Virus record (IMG/VR): IMGVR_UViG_3300030107_000800
Span: 1-64,000 of that record
Length of the DNA stretch: 64,000 nucleotides
Reading direction: 5' to 3' (one strand)
DNA from: a virus
Under the pieces are notes generated by a model. That model saw only the letters and a list, made by a program, of their open reading frames with translations, ran no database searches and was not told where the DNA came from. The position numbers and the translations under genes were made by a program. Position 1 is the first letter of the stretch; every line of letters begins with the position of its first letter. Of this stretch, positions 1 through 10,800 are shown in pieces.

Positions 1-3000
1 GAATTGTACAAGAGTATCTCTTAATGCTTGGTCAGCAATAAGATGTCTGTTACGTGCGATTAGATATGCAGCATCAAGATAAGTATCAGCAGCATTATTT
101 GAGATAACATCTACGTATAATAATGCAAGAGTATCAATAGCAGCTCTTACATCATCACAAGCAGGAGTACCAGCAGTTGCAGTTCTTGTGGTTGGGTCAA
201 AATATCTTGCAACAGAAGAATGCTCTGGAACATACTGAAGATCAGTTGGTAATCTATTACCAGTTCTCCAGTTACACATAGCATATGTTGCTAGTTCCTT
301 CGCATAGAAGATACTACGAACTACCTGTGTTATTTCATAATCAATATATGTAATCTTACCATCAACAATAAGCTTCTTACCTGCCTCAATGATGTTATGA
401 TTTGTTCCAAATTCTAAGTCTCTTACAAGAGCATTCAAGAAATGTACAGTATCCTCACGACATTGCTCATCACCATCTGCTCCACTAGCATCTGGAGAAC
501 TATATGCAGGATACTTCTTCTGACCTGCTGCACAAGACATTAAAATATTTGCTAACTTAACAGTATCATCTTCTGCAATATTTGGAATAGAAGTTGCTAG
601 TGTAATAGTTGCATCACCAGTTACAGCATTATCGTATACAAAGTCACTGATGTTATATGAACTACCACCAAATTCTACAGTACCACCACTTACATAAGTA
701 TGTGGTTCTGGTGTTACACCAATATTAGCCTTAAATGTATTACCACCAATAGATATAGCATTTGTTGCTGCTCTTATGAATGTATGTACAGACTGTGGAA
801 GATTCTTAATACAATTTGTAGCAGCAGCAATAAATGTATGACTTGATTGTGGTAAGTATTGAACAGCCTCTGAAGTAGCACTTACAAATTCGTGTGCATA
901 TTGACCACCTATTACCAATGCTCCAGCAGTTGCAGATACAAATGTATGAGGATAATCACCACCCGTTACAATCGCTCCTGTGGTCGCTGAAACAAAATTA
1001 TGAGCATAGTTACCACCACTCACTACAGCATTGCTTGCAGTGCCACCAGCCCATGTATGAGTGTATTCACCACCAGTGATCAATGCATCAGTAGCAGCAC
1101 TAATGAATGTATGACCAGAAATATCAGATGAAGTACCAACATTCATCTTAATTGTAGTAGCAGTTACACCTGTAATTGTAATTGATGTATCATATGCAGG
1201 GTCAGGAGTACCAGCATTAGCACCTTCACCAGATGAACGTGGATATGTCTTCTGAGTGACGTTACCATCAAGTCCACAAGTAAATGTTAATGAATCAGCA
1301 GCAAGTTTAACACTTTCACCTGTAGATAGACTATGAGCACCAATTGTTAGTTCTAATTCTCCATTGACAGGATTATAAGAAGCATTGGTTGGTGTGTACT
1401 TGAGTAAAGGAGTTGTTCCTACATTAACAGTAATTGTTGTTGATGTAGTTCCTGTGATAGAAATAGATGTATCACTATATGGGTCTGTAGAACGAGGATA
1501 AGTATGGTTTGAACTATTTCCATCCATTCCACAAGTAAATGTCAAAGCATTATTTGGAATCTTAATGCTTGTACCTGTAGTTAAATTATGAGTACCAATT
1601 GTTAGTACTAAGAAACCTGTTGTTGGATTATATGTTGCGTCTGTAACATCCCATTGCTTCAGAGGTGATTTACCAACATTAACTTCAATTACTCCACTCT
1701 GATGCTTAAGGCCACCTGTGGTAGCAGAAACAAATGAGTGAGTTGAAGTATTACTAGAAACACCAACGTTAACAGAGAATTTGTTTGCTGTTACGTTTGT
1801 AATTTCTAACCATTCGTCAGCACCAGGATCAGTTAATCTTGGATATGTGTGCTGAGTATTATTATTATCTTTAGTACATGTGAATACAATAGATCCAGTA
1901 TCAATTTTAACTCTATTAGTATTCTGGAATCCGTGGTTGGTAATTGTTAATTCTAAATTACCAGTTTCAGGAGTATAAGTTGCATTCTCAATAGTGTGAC
2001 TTGTTGATCCAGCTGTGTAAATGGGAACAGCAGTTCCATATACAGGATCAGTAGAACGAGGATATGTATGCTGAGTAGCATCACCATCTTGAGCACAAGT
2101 AAATGTTAGAGAATCATCTGCGATTCTAATAGAATCACCTGCTCTTCTTACTCCATTTGCAACAGCACTAATGAAGTAGTGTGTTGTTACGTTAGTAGAA
2201 GGAGCAGAATCTAAAACTTGAACATCAAATGTATTTGCTGTTATGTTAGTAACATCTAACCATGAACCAGATGCAGGGTCAGTTGCTCTAGGATAAGTAT
2301 GTTGAGTTGAACGAGAATCCTCATCACATTCAAATACAAGTGAATCATCAGCAATCATTACACGATCACCAAGATGGAATCCATGATTAGCAACAGTAAG
2401 AGTCATTACACCCGTAGTTGGGTTGTAAGCAGCACCTGTTGCTGTGTAATCAGATCCACCAAGTAGATTGTGGTTACCAATAGTAAGACTTAATACACCT
2501 GTAACTGGGTTATATGTTGATGCAGTTGGTGTATAAGATGAAAGTGGAGTAGATCCAACATTAACTTGGATTGTTCCATCCTGTCTGCTTATTCCATTAG
2601 CATTTGCAGATACAAATGTGTGTGCGGAAGTATTGGAAGATGTACCAACATCAACAGTAAAACTATTAGTTGCTACATTAGAAATTACCAACCACTCATC
2701 ACCAGCAGGATCACTTACTCTTGGATATGAGTGTGTAGAGAAATCATTATCTAAATCGCAAGTAAATGCTAATGACTTCTGATCAATTTTAATTCTATCT
2801 CCATTACTAAATCCATGACCAGGTATAGTCAATGTCATTATACCTGTAGTTGGATTGTAGTATGTACCTCCAAATGTTACTGCATTTGTAGCAGTACCAC
2901 CAACCCATGTGTGAGTGTAATTACCACCACTAGTAATAGCATTAGTTGCAGTAAATCCAGGCTTCCATCTATGAGTTGAAGTATCTGGAGAAACACCAAC

Positions 3001-6000
3001 ATCCAATGTTATTGTTGTTGCTGTAACTGCTGTAATATTAACTGCTGTATCACGAGCAGGGTCAGATGAACGTGGATATGCATGATCAGTTGCATACTGG
3101 TCTTTCTGACATTGGAATGTTAATGAATCATCAGCAATCTTTACACTAGTACCAACAGCAAGACTGTGAGCACCAATGGTTAATGTCATAAGACCTGTTA
3201 TAGGGTCATAAGAACCGTCTGTAGCGGTGTGTTGTACGTTTGCGGTAGTTCCAACGTTAACAGTAATTGTCGTTGCTGCTGTCGCTGTGATAGCGATTTC
3301 CTGATCATACTGTGGATCTACACCAGGACGAGGATATGTCTTAGTTGCAGTTTGTCCATCCATTGAACATCTGAAGGACAATGAATTCTGCTTAATCCTA
3401 ACTGTATCAGATGTTGTTAAACTATGAGAACCAATAGTTAATACCATATCACCCGAAGATGGGCTATAGGTAGCATTGGTTACACTAAAGGATTGTTCTG
3501 GACCTGTTGCTGTATGTTGAGTTAATCCAACACCTACAACCTCAAGTGAAGTGTCAAATGCAGGATCAGTTGGCCTTGGATATGTATGGTTAGTAGCATT
3601 TGAATCCATTCCACAAGTGAATGTCAATGCATTATCTGCAATCTTAACAGAATCACCAACAGCTAAATTATGATCTCCAATGGTAAGAGTTAAAATACCA
3701 GATGTAGGAGTATATACAGCATTTGTAATATCTTTGTTTACAATAGATGTTGATCCAACATTGATTGTAATATCTCCAGTTTGTCTCTCTAATGCATTAG
3801 CTTGTGCTGATACAAATGTGTGAGTACTTGTATCTGAAGAAATACCAACATTAATTGTAAATGTGTCTGCTGTAGCACCAGAAATCTTAACCCATCTATC
3901 ACCAATTGGATCTAATGGACGAGGATAATCATGGTTAGTAGCATTGCCATCTAATGCACAAGTAAATCTAAGTGCTGCATCAGAAAGTTTAACATAATCT
4001 CCATTAGTAAATCCATGTCCAACTATGGTAAGAACCATCTCACCAGTAGCAGGAGTATAAGAAGCATTAGTTACTGTATGCTGAGTCTTAGTAATACTCT
4101 GAACTACAACTGAACTTCCAGCAGTGGGGTCTGTTCCTGGACGAGGATATGTATGAGTAGAAGCATAATCATCCTGTTCGCAACGGAATGATAGAGAATT
4201 ATTTGCAAGAATTATATCTGCTCCTTCTCTAATACCATGCTGCCCTATGGTCATTGTTAAATCACCAGTAGCAGGGTTATAAGTAGCGGCTGAAGGAGTA
4301 AATTTCTTATCCTCACCAGCTGTTCCTACATTAACAGTAATAGAATTTGCATCAGCAGCAGTAATTGCTATTGATTTTCCAGCAGCAAGATCACTGAAAC
4401 CAGCAGATGCACGAGGATAATTTTGTGTGCTCTGGTTTCCATCCATTGAACATGTAAATGACAATGATTCATCATCAATAGTAACACTGTCACCAACTGA
4501 TAATGTATGACTACCAAGTGTTAATATTAAATTACCAGTAGCAGGATCATAACTTGCGTTAGTAGGAGTGTACTGACTGTTTACACCAGCATTACCAACA
4601 TTAACAGTAAATGTATCTGTAGTTACAGATGTAATAGGAAGTGCTTTTCCAGAAGCAGGATCAGTTGACTTAGGATAGTAATGCTCTGTAGCATTAGAAT
4701 CCATAGAACATGTAAATGTTAATGAACTATCTGCTATTCTTACACCAGCACCTGCTGATAATCCATGACCAGCACTTGTAAGTACTAAATCACCTGTAGC
4801 AGGATCATAAGTAGCATCTGTTGGTGTTACATTTGAAGCAGCAGTACCAGCAATATTAAAGATTGAATAGTAATCTTTAGCAAATTGTGCTCCAACTTTA
4901 CCTAAAACTTCATCTGCAATGAAATCTCTGTTATTCTTAATATAATTTGCAGCATCTTGGAAACGTCTGCTAACAGATGTTGTTAATGGGAAACTATTAG
5001 GAGAGTTAAGTAATGATAGATATACAACTCTTGAAGCATTCTTAACTACAGCAAACTGACCTGGATCATAGTTTGGATCTGTAAGAGTAGGATCTTTCTT
5101 AGGAATAACAAATCGTCTGCAACGACCATCATTATCTTCTAATACTTTATAAATTCTTTGCTTACCATTCAAGAATGATAAGTCTGGAGAGTTGGTTGGT
5201 AGACCTGATATTTCTACCTCTTGACCTTCTTTAAACTCGTGAGTGTTAGTTCTACCAACAAGCTGGTTAGTATAGAGGATTATACCACCTACATCTTCAG
5301 CATTACCATACTGAGGACTCTGATAACCACCAGTTGCTATAGAAGGATCTCCCTGTAGAGAGAAGTCAATTCTAGAAATAGGTAGAGTAGAAATGAAATC
5401 TTCATCTACCTCAGTAACTTCACCCTCTGCCCTGATTGACTTAATCTTAGTTGTGTCAATAGTTTCAACGTTTGGTGTGGCAGCAAACATTTGAATAGTA
5501 GCAGCATTGTTACTATTCCAAGTTGGAGCATTAAGTGATTTTAATGGTTGGAATGTTACATCCCAGTAAGTAGGAGCATTATCTGTATTAATTCCAACTA
5601 CTTGATAGAAACCTTCAGTAAATTCTTGATCATTAGTATCATCAAGTTTTACATATGTACCAGCAGGAATTGCAGAAGAAGGATCAGCAGTAAATTTTAA
5701 TATATTAGAACCATTAGTTCCTTCAATGGTTGCAGCAATTTGAGAACCTGCACCAGCAGATGTAATATACTCAAATCGTTCACCCTCAACAAAGGAACCA
5801 CTTGATAGGTTAACATCAACTGTACCATTAATGTATGCATTAGCACCAGTAGTATCAGTAAAAGAAACATCAAATATATCTGCTCTAGCACCAGTGTTTA
5901 AACCAACAACTTCTAATCCAGCAGTAAGATTCTGAAGGCCAGTATTCTGCTGGAAACTAACGCGGAATTGATCTGGACCAAAGACCTGTGTACCAACTGC

Positions 6001-7293
6001 AAAATTAACACCAGCATCTCCATTGACATCAGAATCGACGATAATACGTTGCTTATCGTCAAAGACCATCGCGTAGTCCCAAGTAGCAACAGCGTCACCA
6101 TTAGAGTCAATCTGGTCTCTGAACGTTACACCAATAACGTAGTTCTTATCACCAAACTTGAATATATGTTTACCTGGATTTGCAGGACGTACAATAACCA
6201 AACGTAAGTTGTCACCAACGATTGATGCATCAGGTGGAATGGATATTGGGTTATCTTCTACATAATCTCCACCAGAAACAACAATAGTTTCTTTAACACC
6301 AGGAGTTTTCCATGCCTCTTGACATGCTTTCTTAATAGTTCTTACTGGGTTTACAGCAGATCGACCATCGTTAAGGTCAGAACCAATCTGTTGTGAAACG
6401 TAAATACGACCACCAACGTCATTCGTTGCTAGGTTGAGGACGTATTCTGTAGTAGCAATCTTGTCTGATCTGTCACCTAATAGAGGTGTAATAGATCTTG
6501 GGAATACACCAGAGTCTCCAGTAACATTATATCCAAATCTATCGCTATCAACTGCATGGAAACCAATGTGTTTGAACTGAACTTCTCCATTCAGTACAAT
6601 ACCATCCTTATGAGTTGGAGCTTCAGTACCAGTTTGACCTGAATTTATTGATTGATAAACGTTAGCACCAAAATATCTGTATGCATCTTTTTGGAGAATA
6701 ACGTTAGGAGCCCAAGGTATACCAGTATTATTCTGATATGTCTTTAAACTTGGTGCTCTAAAGTTAGCATCAGGAGTAACAAAGTTATCAATATCAAGGT
6801 TAAGGATTCTTGCAGTATCAGAAATGATAGAAGTTGATGTTCTAATAGCACCAGAAACATCAAGTTCATAATCAACTGTGTCAAGAACAGCAACGGCAGT
6901 TGCACCTTGTCCACCACCACCTTCAATTGTTACTAAAGGAGCAGTTGTATATCCTAAGCCTGGGTTGTTGACGGCAATTGTAACAACTTGACCATTGAAT
7001 ATAAATGCGGAAGCTTGTGCTTGAATACCACCAACACCAGGAGGAGGTTCTACTGTAACAGTAGGTTGTACAGTAAATCCACCACCACCATTAGTGATGT
7101 CAATGTTATTAACTCTCTGTCCAGTTCTATTAATACCAACACGAGGTAACCCTGTGGTATCGTCTAATTCGGTACGTATGATCTCTTTTTCTAAAGATCC
7201 AGTACCAACTCTTATGGTTGCTTCATTATCACCGATAAGAGCAGGTTTAGAACCTCTAATTTTCTCCTTATCGGAATTGATGTTAAAACTCAT
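1..7293 (-). CDS. Giant repeat-containing virion fibre protein, 3' end cut by window edge
   Basis: The reading frame starts at ATG 7291-7293 and stays open for 2431 codons to base 1, so the C-terminus lies outside the window. The N-terminal third has GxGY-type beta repeats and a short helical module (DAANYIKNNRDFIADE). Residues about 820-2040 hold about 13 copies of a ~90-residue unit with the signature FTC-x2-DGN then H-x-YPR. Residues about 2060-2180 hold 18-residue HxFVSAT repeats. The end visible here has another helical DAAYLIARNRHLIADQA module. Repeats of this kind occur in cyanophage structural proteins. I infer a long tail or side fibre in the virion. It is the last gene of a late fibre cluster, and GGAG lies 12 nt before the start. 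Exact T4 equivalent unknown. Confidence 0.85.
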   Translation of the reverse strand, partial: MSFNINSDKEKIRGSKPALIGDNEATIRVGTGSLEKEIIRTELDDTTGLPRVGINRTGQRVNNIDITNGGGGFTVQPTVTVEPPPGVGGIQAQASAFIFNGQVVTIAVNNPGLGYTTAPLVTIEGGGGQGATAVAVLDTVDYELDVSGAIRTSTSIISDTARILNLDIDNFVTPDANFRAPSLKTYQNNTGIPWAPNVILQKDAYRYFGANVYQSINSGQTGTEAPTHKDGIVLNGEVQFKHIGFHAVDSDRFGYNVTGDSGVFPRSITPLLGDRSDKIATTEYVLNLATNDVGGRIYVSQQIGSDLNDGRSAVNPVRTIKKACQEAWKTPGVKETIVVSGGDYVEDNPISIPPDASIVGDNLRLVIVRPANPGKHIFKFGDKNYVIGVTFRDQIDSNGDAVATWDYAMVFDDKQRIIVDSDVNGDAGVNFAVGTQVFGPDQFRVSFQQNTGLQNLTAGLEVVGLNTGARADIFDVSFTDTTGANAYINGTVDVNLSSGSFVEGERFEYITSAGAGSQIAATIEGTNGSNILKFTADPSSAIPAGTYVKLDDTNDQEFTEGFYQVVGINTDNAPTYWDVTFQPLKSLNAPTWNSNNAATIQMFAATPNVETIDTTKIKSIRAEGEVTEVDEDFISTLPISRIDFSLQGDPSIATGGYQSPQYGNAEDVGGIILYTNQLVGRTNTHEFKEGQEVEISGLPTNSPDLSFLNGKQRIYKVLEDNDGRCRRFVIPKKDPTLTDPNYDPGQFAVVKNASRVVYLSLLNSPNSFPLTTSVSRRFQDAANYIKNNRDFIADEVLGKVGAQFAKDYYSIFNIAGTAASNVTPTDATYDPATGDLVLTSAGHGLSAGAGVRIADSSLTFTCSMDSNATEHYYPKSTDPASGKALPITSVTTDTFTVNVGNAGVNSQYTPTNASYDPATGNLILTLGSHTLSVGDSVTIDDESLSFTCSMDGNQSTQNYPRASAGFSDLAAGKSIAITAADANSITVNVGTAGEDKKFTPSAATYNPATGDLTMTIGQHGIREGADIILANNSLSFRCEQDDYASTHTYPRPGTDPTAGSSVVVQSITKTQHTVTNASYTPATGEMVLTIVGHGFTNGDYVKLSDAALRFTCALDGNATNHDYPRPLDPIGDRWVKISGATADTFTINVGISSDTSTHTFVSAQANALERQTGDITINVGSTSIVNKDITNAVYTPTSGILTLTIGDHNLAVGDSVKIADNALTFTCGMDSNATNHTYPRPTDPAFDTSLEVVGVGLTQHTATGPEQSFSVTNATYSPSSGDMVLTIGSHSLTTSDTVRIKQNSLSFRCSMDGQTATKTYPRPGVDPQYDQEIAITATAATTITVNVGTTANVQHTATDGSYDPITGLMTLTIGAHSLAVGTSVKIADDSLTFQCQKDQYATDHAYPRSSDPARDTAVNITAVTATTITLDVGVSPDTSTHRWKPGFTATNAITSGGNYTHTWVGGTATNAVTFGGTYYNPTTGIMTLTIPGHGFSNGDRIKIDQKSLAFTCDLDNDFSTHSYPRVSDPAGDEWLVISNVATNSFTVDVGTSSNTSAHTFVSANANGISRQDGTIQVNVGSTPLSSYTPTASTYNPVTGVLSLTIGNHNLLGGSDYTATGAAYNPTTGVMTLTVANHGFHLGDRVMIADDSLVFECDEDSRSTQHTYPRATDPASGSWLDVTNITANTFDVQVLDSAPSTNVTTHYFISAVANGVRRAGDSIRIADDSLTFTCAQDGDATQHTYPRSTDPVYGTAVPIYTAGSTSHTIENATYTPETGNLELTITNHGFQNTNRVKIDTGSIVFTCTKDNNNTQHTYPRLTDPGADEWLEITNVTANKFSVNVGVSSNTSTHSFVSATTGGLKHQSGVIEVNVGKSPLKQWDVTDATYNPTTGFLVLTIGTHNLTTGTSIKIPNNALTFTCGMDGNSSNHTYPRSTDPYSDTSISITGTTSTTITVNVGTTPLLKYTPTNASYNPVNGELELTIGAHSLSTGESVKLAADSLTFTCGLDGNVTQKTYPRSSGEGANAGTPDPAYDTSITITGVTATTIKMNVGTSSDISGHTFISAATDALITGGEYTHTWAGGTASNAVVSGGNYAHNFVSATTGAIVTGGDYPHTFVSATAGALVIGGQYAHEFVSATSEAVQYLPQSSHTFIAAATNCIKNLPQSVHTFIRAATNAISIGGNTFKANIGVTPEPHTYVSGGTVEFGGSSYNISDFVYDNAVTGDATITLATSIPNIAEDDTVKLANILMSCAAGQKKYPAYSSPDASGADGDEQCREDTVHFLNALVRDLEFGTNHNIIEAGKKLIVDGKITYIDYEITQVVRSIFYAKELATYAMCNWRTGNRLPTDLQYVPEHSSVARYFDPTTRTATAGTPACDDVRAAIDTLALLYVDVISNNAADTYLDAAYLIARNRHLIADQALRDTLVQF
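770..1110 (-). repeat. Short tandem repeats encoding HxFVSAT...GGxY units
   Basis: Six consecutive units of about 18 residues (54 bp) with the pattern H-x-F-V/I-S/A-A-T-x-A-I/V-x3-GG-x-Y. The period is regular, which suggests a beta-solenoid or triple-stranded fibre shaft segment. Confidence 0.75.
1170..4840 (-). repeat. About 13 degenerate tandem ~270-bp units encoding a ~90-residue domain
   Basis: Inside the giant fibre gene, the encoded signature YPR(x)DP after FTC-x2-DGN recurs near 4672, 4412, 4141, 3922, 3582, 3330, 3073, 2724, 2290, 2059, 1849, 1496 and 1226. Each unit also has a PATG-x-L-x-L-T-I-x2-H-x-L strand pair and a TVNVG-like end. DNA copies have diverged but the protein pattern is kept, consistent with selection on a repeated beta domain. 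Some units carry spacers, so spacing varies from about 210 to 435 bp. Confidence 0.85.
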
Positions 7294-7330
7294 GGTGCCG
7301 TCTTACTCCAAGCCTTTAATATCCTCAGAT

Positions 7331-7338
7331 ATATTTAG
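7331..7338 (-). promoter_or_regulatory. Late-type promoter element CTAAATAT
   Basis: On the minus strand CTAAATAT lies about 38 nt upstream of the giant fibre start codon. It resembles the T4 late promoter TATAAATA (6 of 8). Similar CTAAATAC elements precede other late genes in this window. Confidence 0.5.
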
Positions 7339-7340
7339 CA

Positions 7341-7841
7341 TCAACTCCACGCAATACTGATAACTTCTGTCACTGCGGCCCATTTTAAAGTAGCAGTTGT
7401 ACCAGCTCTGGTTGTACTATAACTAAATCTATTAGTTGATCCTAAAGGTTGAATATCCCAAGTTTGACCAGTTGGAATATCATCCTTAATAACTGTTGTC
7501 ATTGTAGATAAAACATTTGTATTACCTAGATTATCACAAAACAATGCAGTCTCCATTTTAGCAGAATAAACTGTGCCTGTTGGATTAACACAGATTATAT
7601 GTCCAGTTATAAAATTACAAGTATTACTACTAATAACTATCTGTCCAGCAGTAGTATCTAAAGAAAGTACAGCAGTATTTAATCCACGTAAAATATACCT
7701 TGTAGAACTACTATCTGTATAATGTGAATTAGCAATATGCAAAGTATTGAAATCTTTTGCATTTCTTTTATCATCAAATATTGTAGTTTGTCCTATAGAA
7801 AAACCGCCATTTGAATCTAATTGTTCTTTTGTTACTGCCAT
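7341..7841 (-). CDS. Small virion-associated protein of fibre cluster, unknown function
   Basis: A 166-residue protein rich in Thr, Ser and Asn with alternating hydrophobic residues, as expected of an all-beta protein. It has no signal peptide or membrane segment. It starts only 2 nt after the stop of the 1837-residue fibre gene, so its translation is probably coupled to it. The position between two giant fibre genes suggests a small fibre tip or connector protein, but I do not recognise a family. Confidence 0.75.
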   Translation of the reverse strand: MAVTKEQLDSNGGFSIGQTTIFDDKRNAKDFNTLHIANSHYTDSSSTRYILRGLNTAVLSLDTTAGQIVISSNTCNFITGHIICVNPTGTVYSAKMETALFCDNLGNTNVLSTMTTVIKDDIPTGQTWDIQPLGSTNRFSYSTTRAGTTATLKWAAVTEVISIAWS

Positions 7842-7843
7842 TG

Positions 7844-10800
7844 TTATTTCTTAGTAATATTTGATACAACTGTTATCTTAATAGTATGAGTTGCTAATAC
7901 ATTAGCTCCTAAATCAATATTTAGTCTGACCTCACTATTTGTCGTCATCTCCCAAGTTGGTACAATCAACTGAGCACCTGTTCTCAAATTACCATATTCA
8001 TTGTATATGACATTGGTTGTGTCATCTATAACACCAAACTCATACATCTCTCTAGCACCATTAGATAAGTTTTCTGCTACCACAGTAACCTTAGCACCTT
8101 TCTCAGTTGCAGTAGGATAGATAATAGAATTACCAGAGTTAGATGAACCTTTAACTAGAGTAATTACATCAGATAAAATTCTTACATCAGATAATTCAAA
8201 TTCTTTAAGATCACTATCAAAGACCTTAACTCCATTATAGTTACCTGTGCCAAATCCTGTGTTTAGATATACATCACCTTGATCATCAAATCTTAAAATT
8301 GGATCTGTATATACACCAGATGATACACCTAGATCAAAGTATTGCTTAGAACTATGTAAGAATGTCTTAGTAGTAGATGTATTATCAAGAGTTGTAGCAG
8401 CATTATCAAATGTGAATAATGATGCAGTAATTTCAAATTCGTCACTTGTAGCAGAAACGATTGTATCAACTGTATAAAATTCAAATGCTGACTGAGTTAG
8501 TCTCAATGAGTTATTACCAGCGTTGTAGAAGTATAGAGTATCTTCATCACCACCAGCAGTTAATTCAGGAACAATATAAGTATCTTGGTCAACGTCTTTA
8601 ACACCACCCAATGATCCCCAGTTAAGGCCATCAAATCCTTCATATTGAAGTGTTCCTGTGTTATATCTAATAGAACCTCTCTCAGCAACACCTCTTTGTG
8701 CAGTATTACCAGATGGAACTACTAATGATGTAGCAGCATCAATCTTAACTTTTTTACCAGAGTTAGGTCTAATATTTAAGTCACTGATATCTGTAGAAAT
8801 TTCAGCACCAAATAATCTTAAATCTCCACCGATAACAAGTGGACATGTCTTATTAGGACCAACTCTAAGTTCTTGAATATCATCAAATTCTAATGGAGCA
8901 ACACCTAATCCCCAGAATGTTAGTACAGCAGTACCATTAGCAAGAGCACCAGATGTGTGTATTGGTTCATTACCAGTAGTAGCAGTAGTACCAGAAGTAG
9001 TTACTTCATATAAGTTGTTTAACCACTTAAGGTATTGTCCTGCTGTTACAGGTGCGTTAGCATTCCATTCTGTATATGCAGGTGCAAGTACGTTCACAGA
9101 ACGTATCTTCTTCATGTTTACAAACTCAAGGAAGTTAGGACTTACCTTAAGTGTATTAACATTATCGTTAAAGAACCAGATAGTGTTATCATTAGCACCA
9201 ACTGTCTCTTCTGCCAACATGTAGGTATTACCATCTAGGTCTCTTACACCACCTAGAGATGACCATGATGTTGTACTAGAATGATAACCTTCGTACTGGT
9301 TAGATGTAGTATTAAATCTAATACAACCATCCTTAGTAATAGCAGGGCCAGGTCTGGATGCTGTATCACCAGCAGGAATAACAAAACCACTTAAAGCAGT
9401 TACTTCTACAATCCTTCCAATGTCAGGATTAAGTATAAGGTCATTACCTCCTAATGAAGCAATAGTTGTATTAGGACCAGTAATCTTTAGATTATCACCA
9501 GCTCTAATATCTTCAGATTTTATATAACCACCTACTGCAACCTCTAAATTACCAGTATCAGCAGCAATTGTTAATTTAGGAGTAAATGTTCCAGCTACAT
9601 CCAAACCAACTTTAAAGTTCTGAGTTAATACTTCAATATCTTTATTGGTATCAGTTTGAATAGTAAGTTTCTTTCCAGTAACAGCACCAGCAGTTAAAGG
9701 AGCAGTTAATAATGGAGTCTCTATAGAAGTAGCAGCTTTTGCTACTGTAGTATCTAAATTAGTAACAGTACCATTTGATATGGTAGCATCTGTTGAAACA
9801 ACATCTTTAACTGTAAATGCTCCAGTTAAAACTTCACCTTTAATAATTTCTTCTACAACAACATCATTAACAAGTAGTTGGAATCCACTACCAAATGTCT
9901 TGGGGTTGTTAAGATCTATAGTGATAGTTGCTTCTTCTCCATCCTCACCACCTTCATTAGTATGGTCAACACTATCAGTAGCACAATAGTAGTAAAGTGT
10001 TGGAGTAGTTTCTGTTACCTTAATTGTTAATGATTCTGAACCTGCTGCTGTAACTCTCGTTACACCATCAGTATATTCAGCACCATAAGCATTAAATTCA
10101 ATTGCACCACCAACTGTAGGTAATTTGTCAACAGTAAATTGAGTTGAACTATCAACAGTTACAATTCTTGTATCAGCAGCAAATGCACCTAATCCTTGGT
10201 CAGCAAGATCTTTTTCAACAATAAATCCTACTTTAAGTCCAGTTGTTGAACCAACTGTAATTTGAGTTGCTGTTGATGTTAATGTTGCAGTTATTCCTTC
10301 TACTCTATCCCATCTTCCATCTGGAAATGAACTTAAGGAGAATACATGGCCACCAAGTGTAGCACTGTTTAAATCGAATGAATATGAGTTACCAGCATAG
10401 AATGTTAATGATGGATTAAAAACAGTATCTATTAAGAAACGATAATCATCAACTGAAGTTTGTACTTCATATGCTGTGGTTGGAGCATTCTCATTAACAA
10501 TAAATCCACCAGCACTAAAACCAAAATAATCACAAATTATATAAGAAATATTACCACCATTGGTTTTTATCTTCTGTATATCAACAGCATTACCAGCAGT
10601 AGTTACCTGATCAACATTAGCAGTAATATTATCAGCAGGTGCTGAACCACCAACCAAATTACCAGCTATAGTTATAGTATCAGTATCAGTATAGAATATA
10701 CCAAGTCCACTTTGATTAACACTGAGTGAGATTACTGCACCAGTATTATCACGAGTAACATCAAAAGTAGCACCAGTACCATTTCCCCCACTAGTTGATG

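Noticed and set aside
894-1079. Rightward frame and similar plus-strand frames inside the giant fibre genes
   Set aside because: They are opposite-strand shadows of AT-rich repeat genes, with His/Tyr/Ser-biased composition and no ribosome sites.
1170-4840. CRISPR array
   Set aside because: The repeats are long, diverged and in frame within an open coding sequence; there are no constant 25-40-bp repeats with unique spacers.
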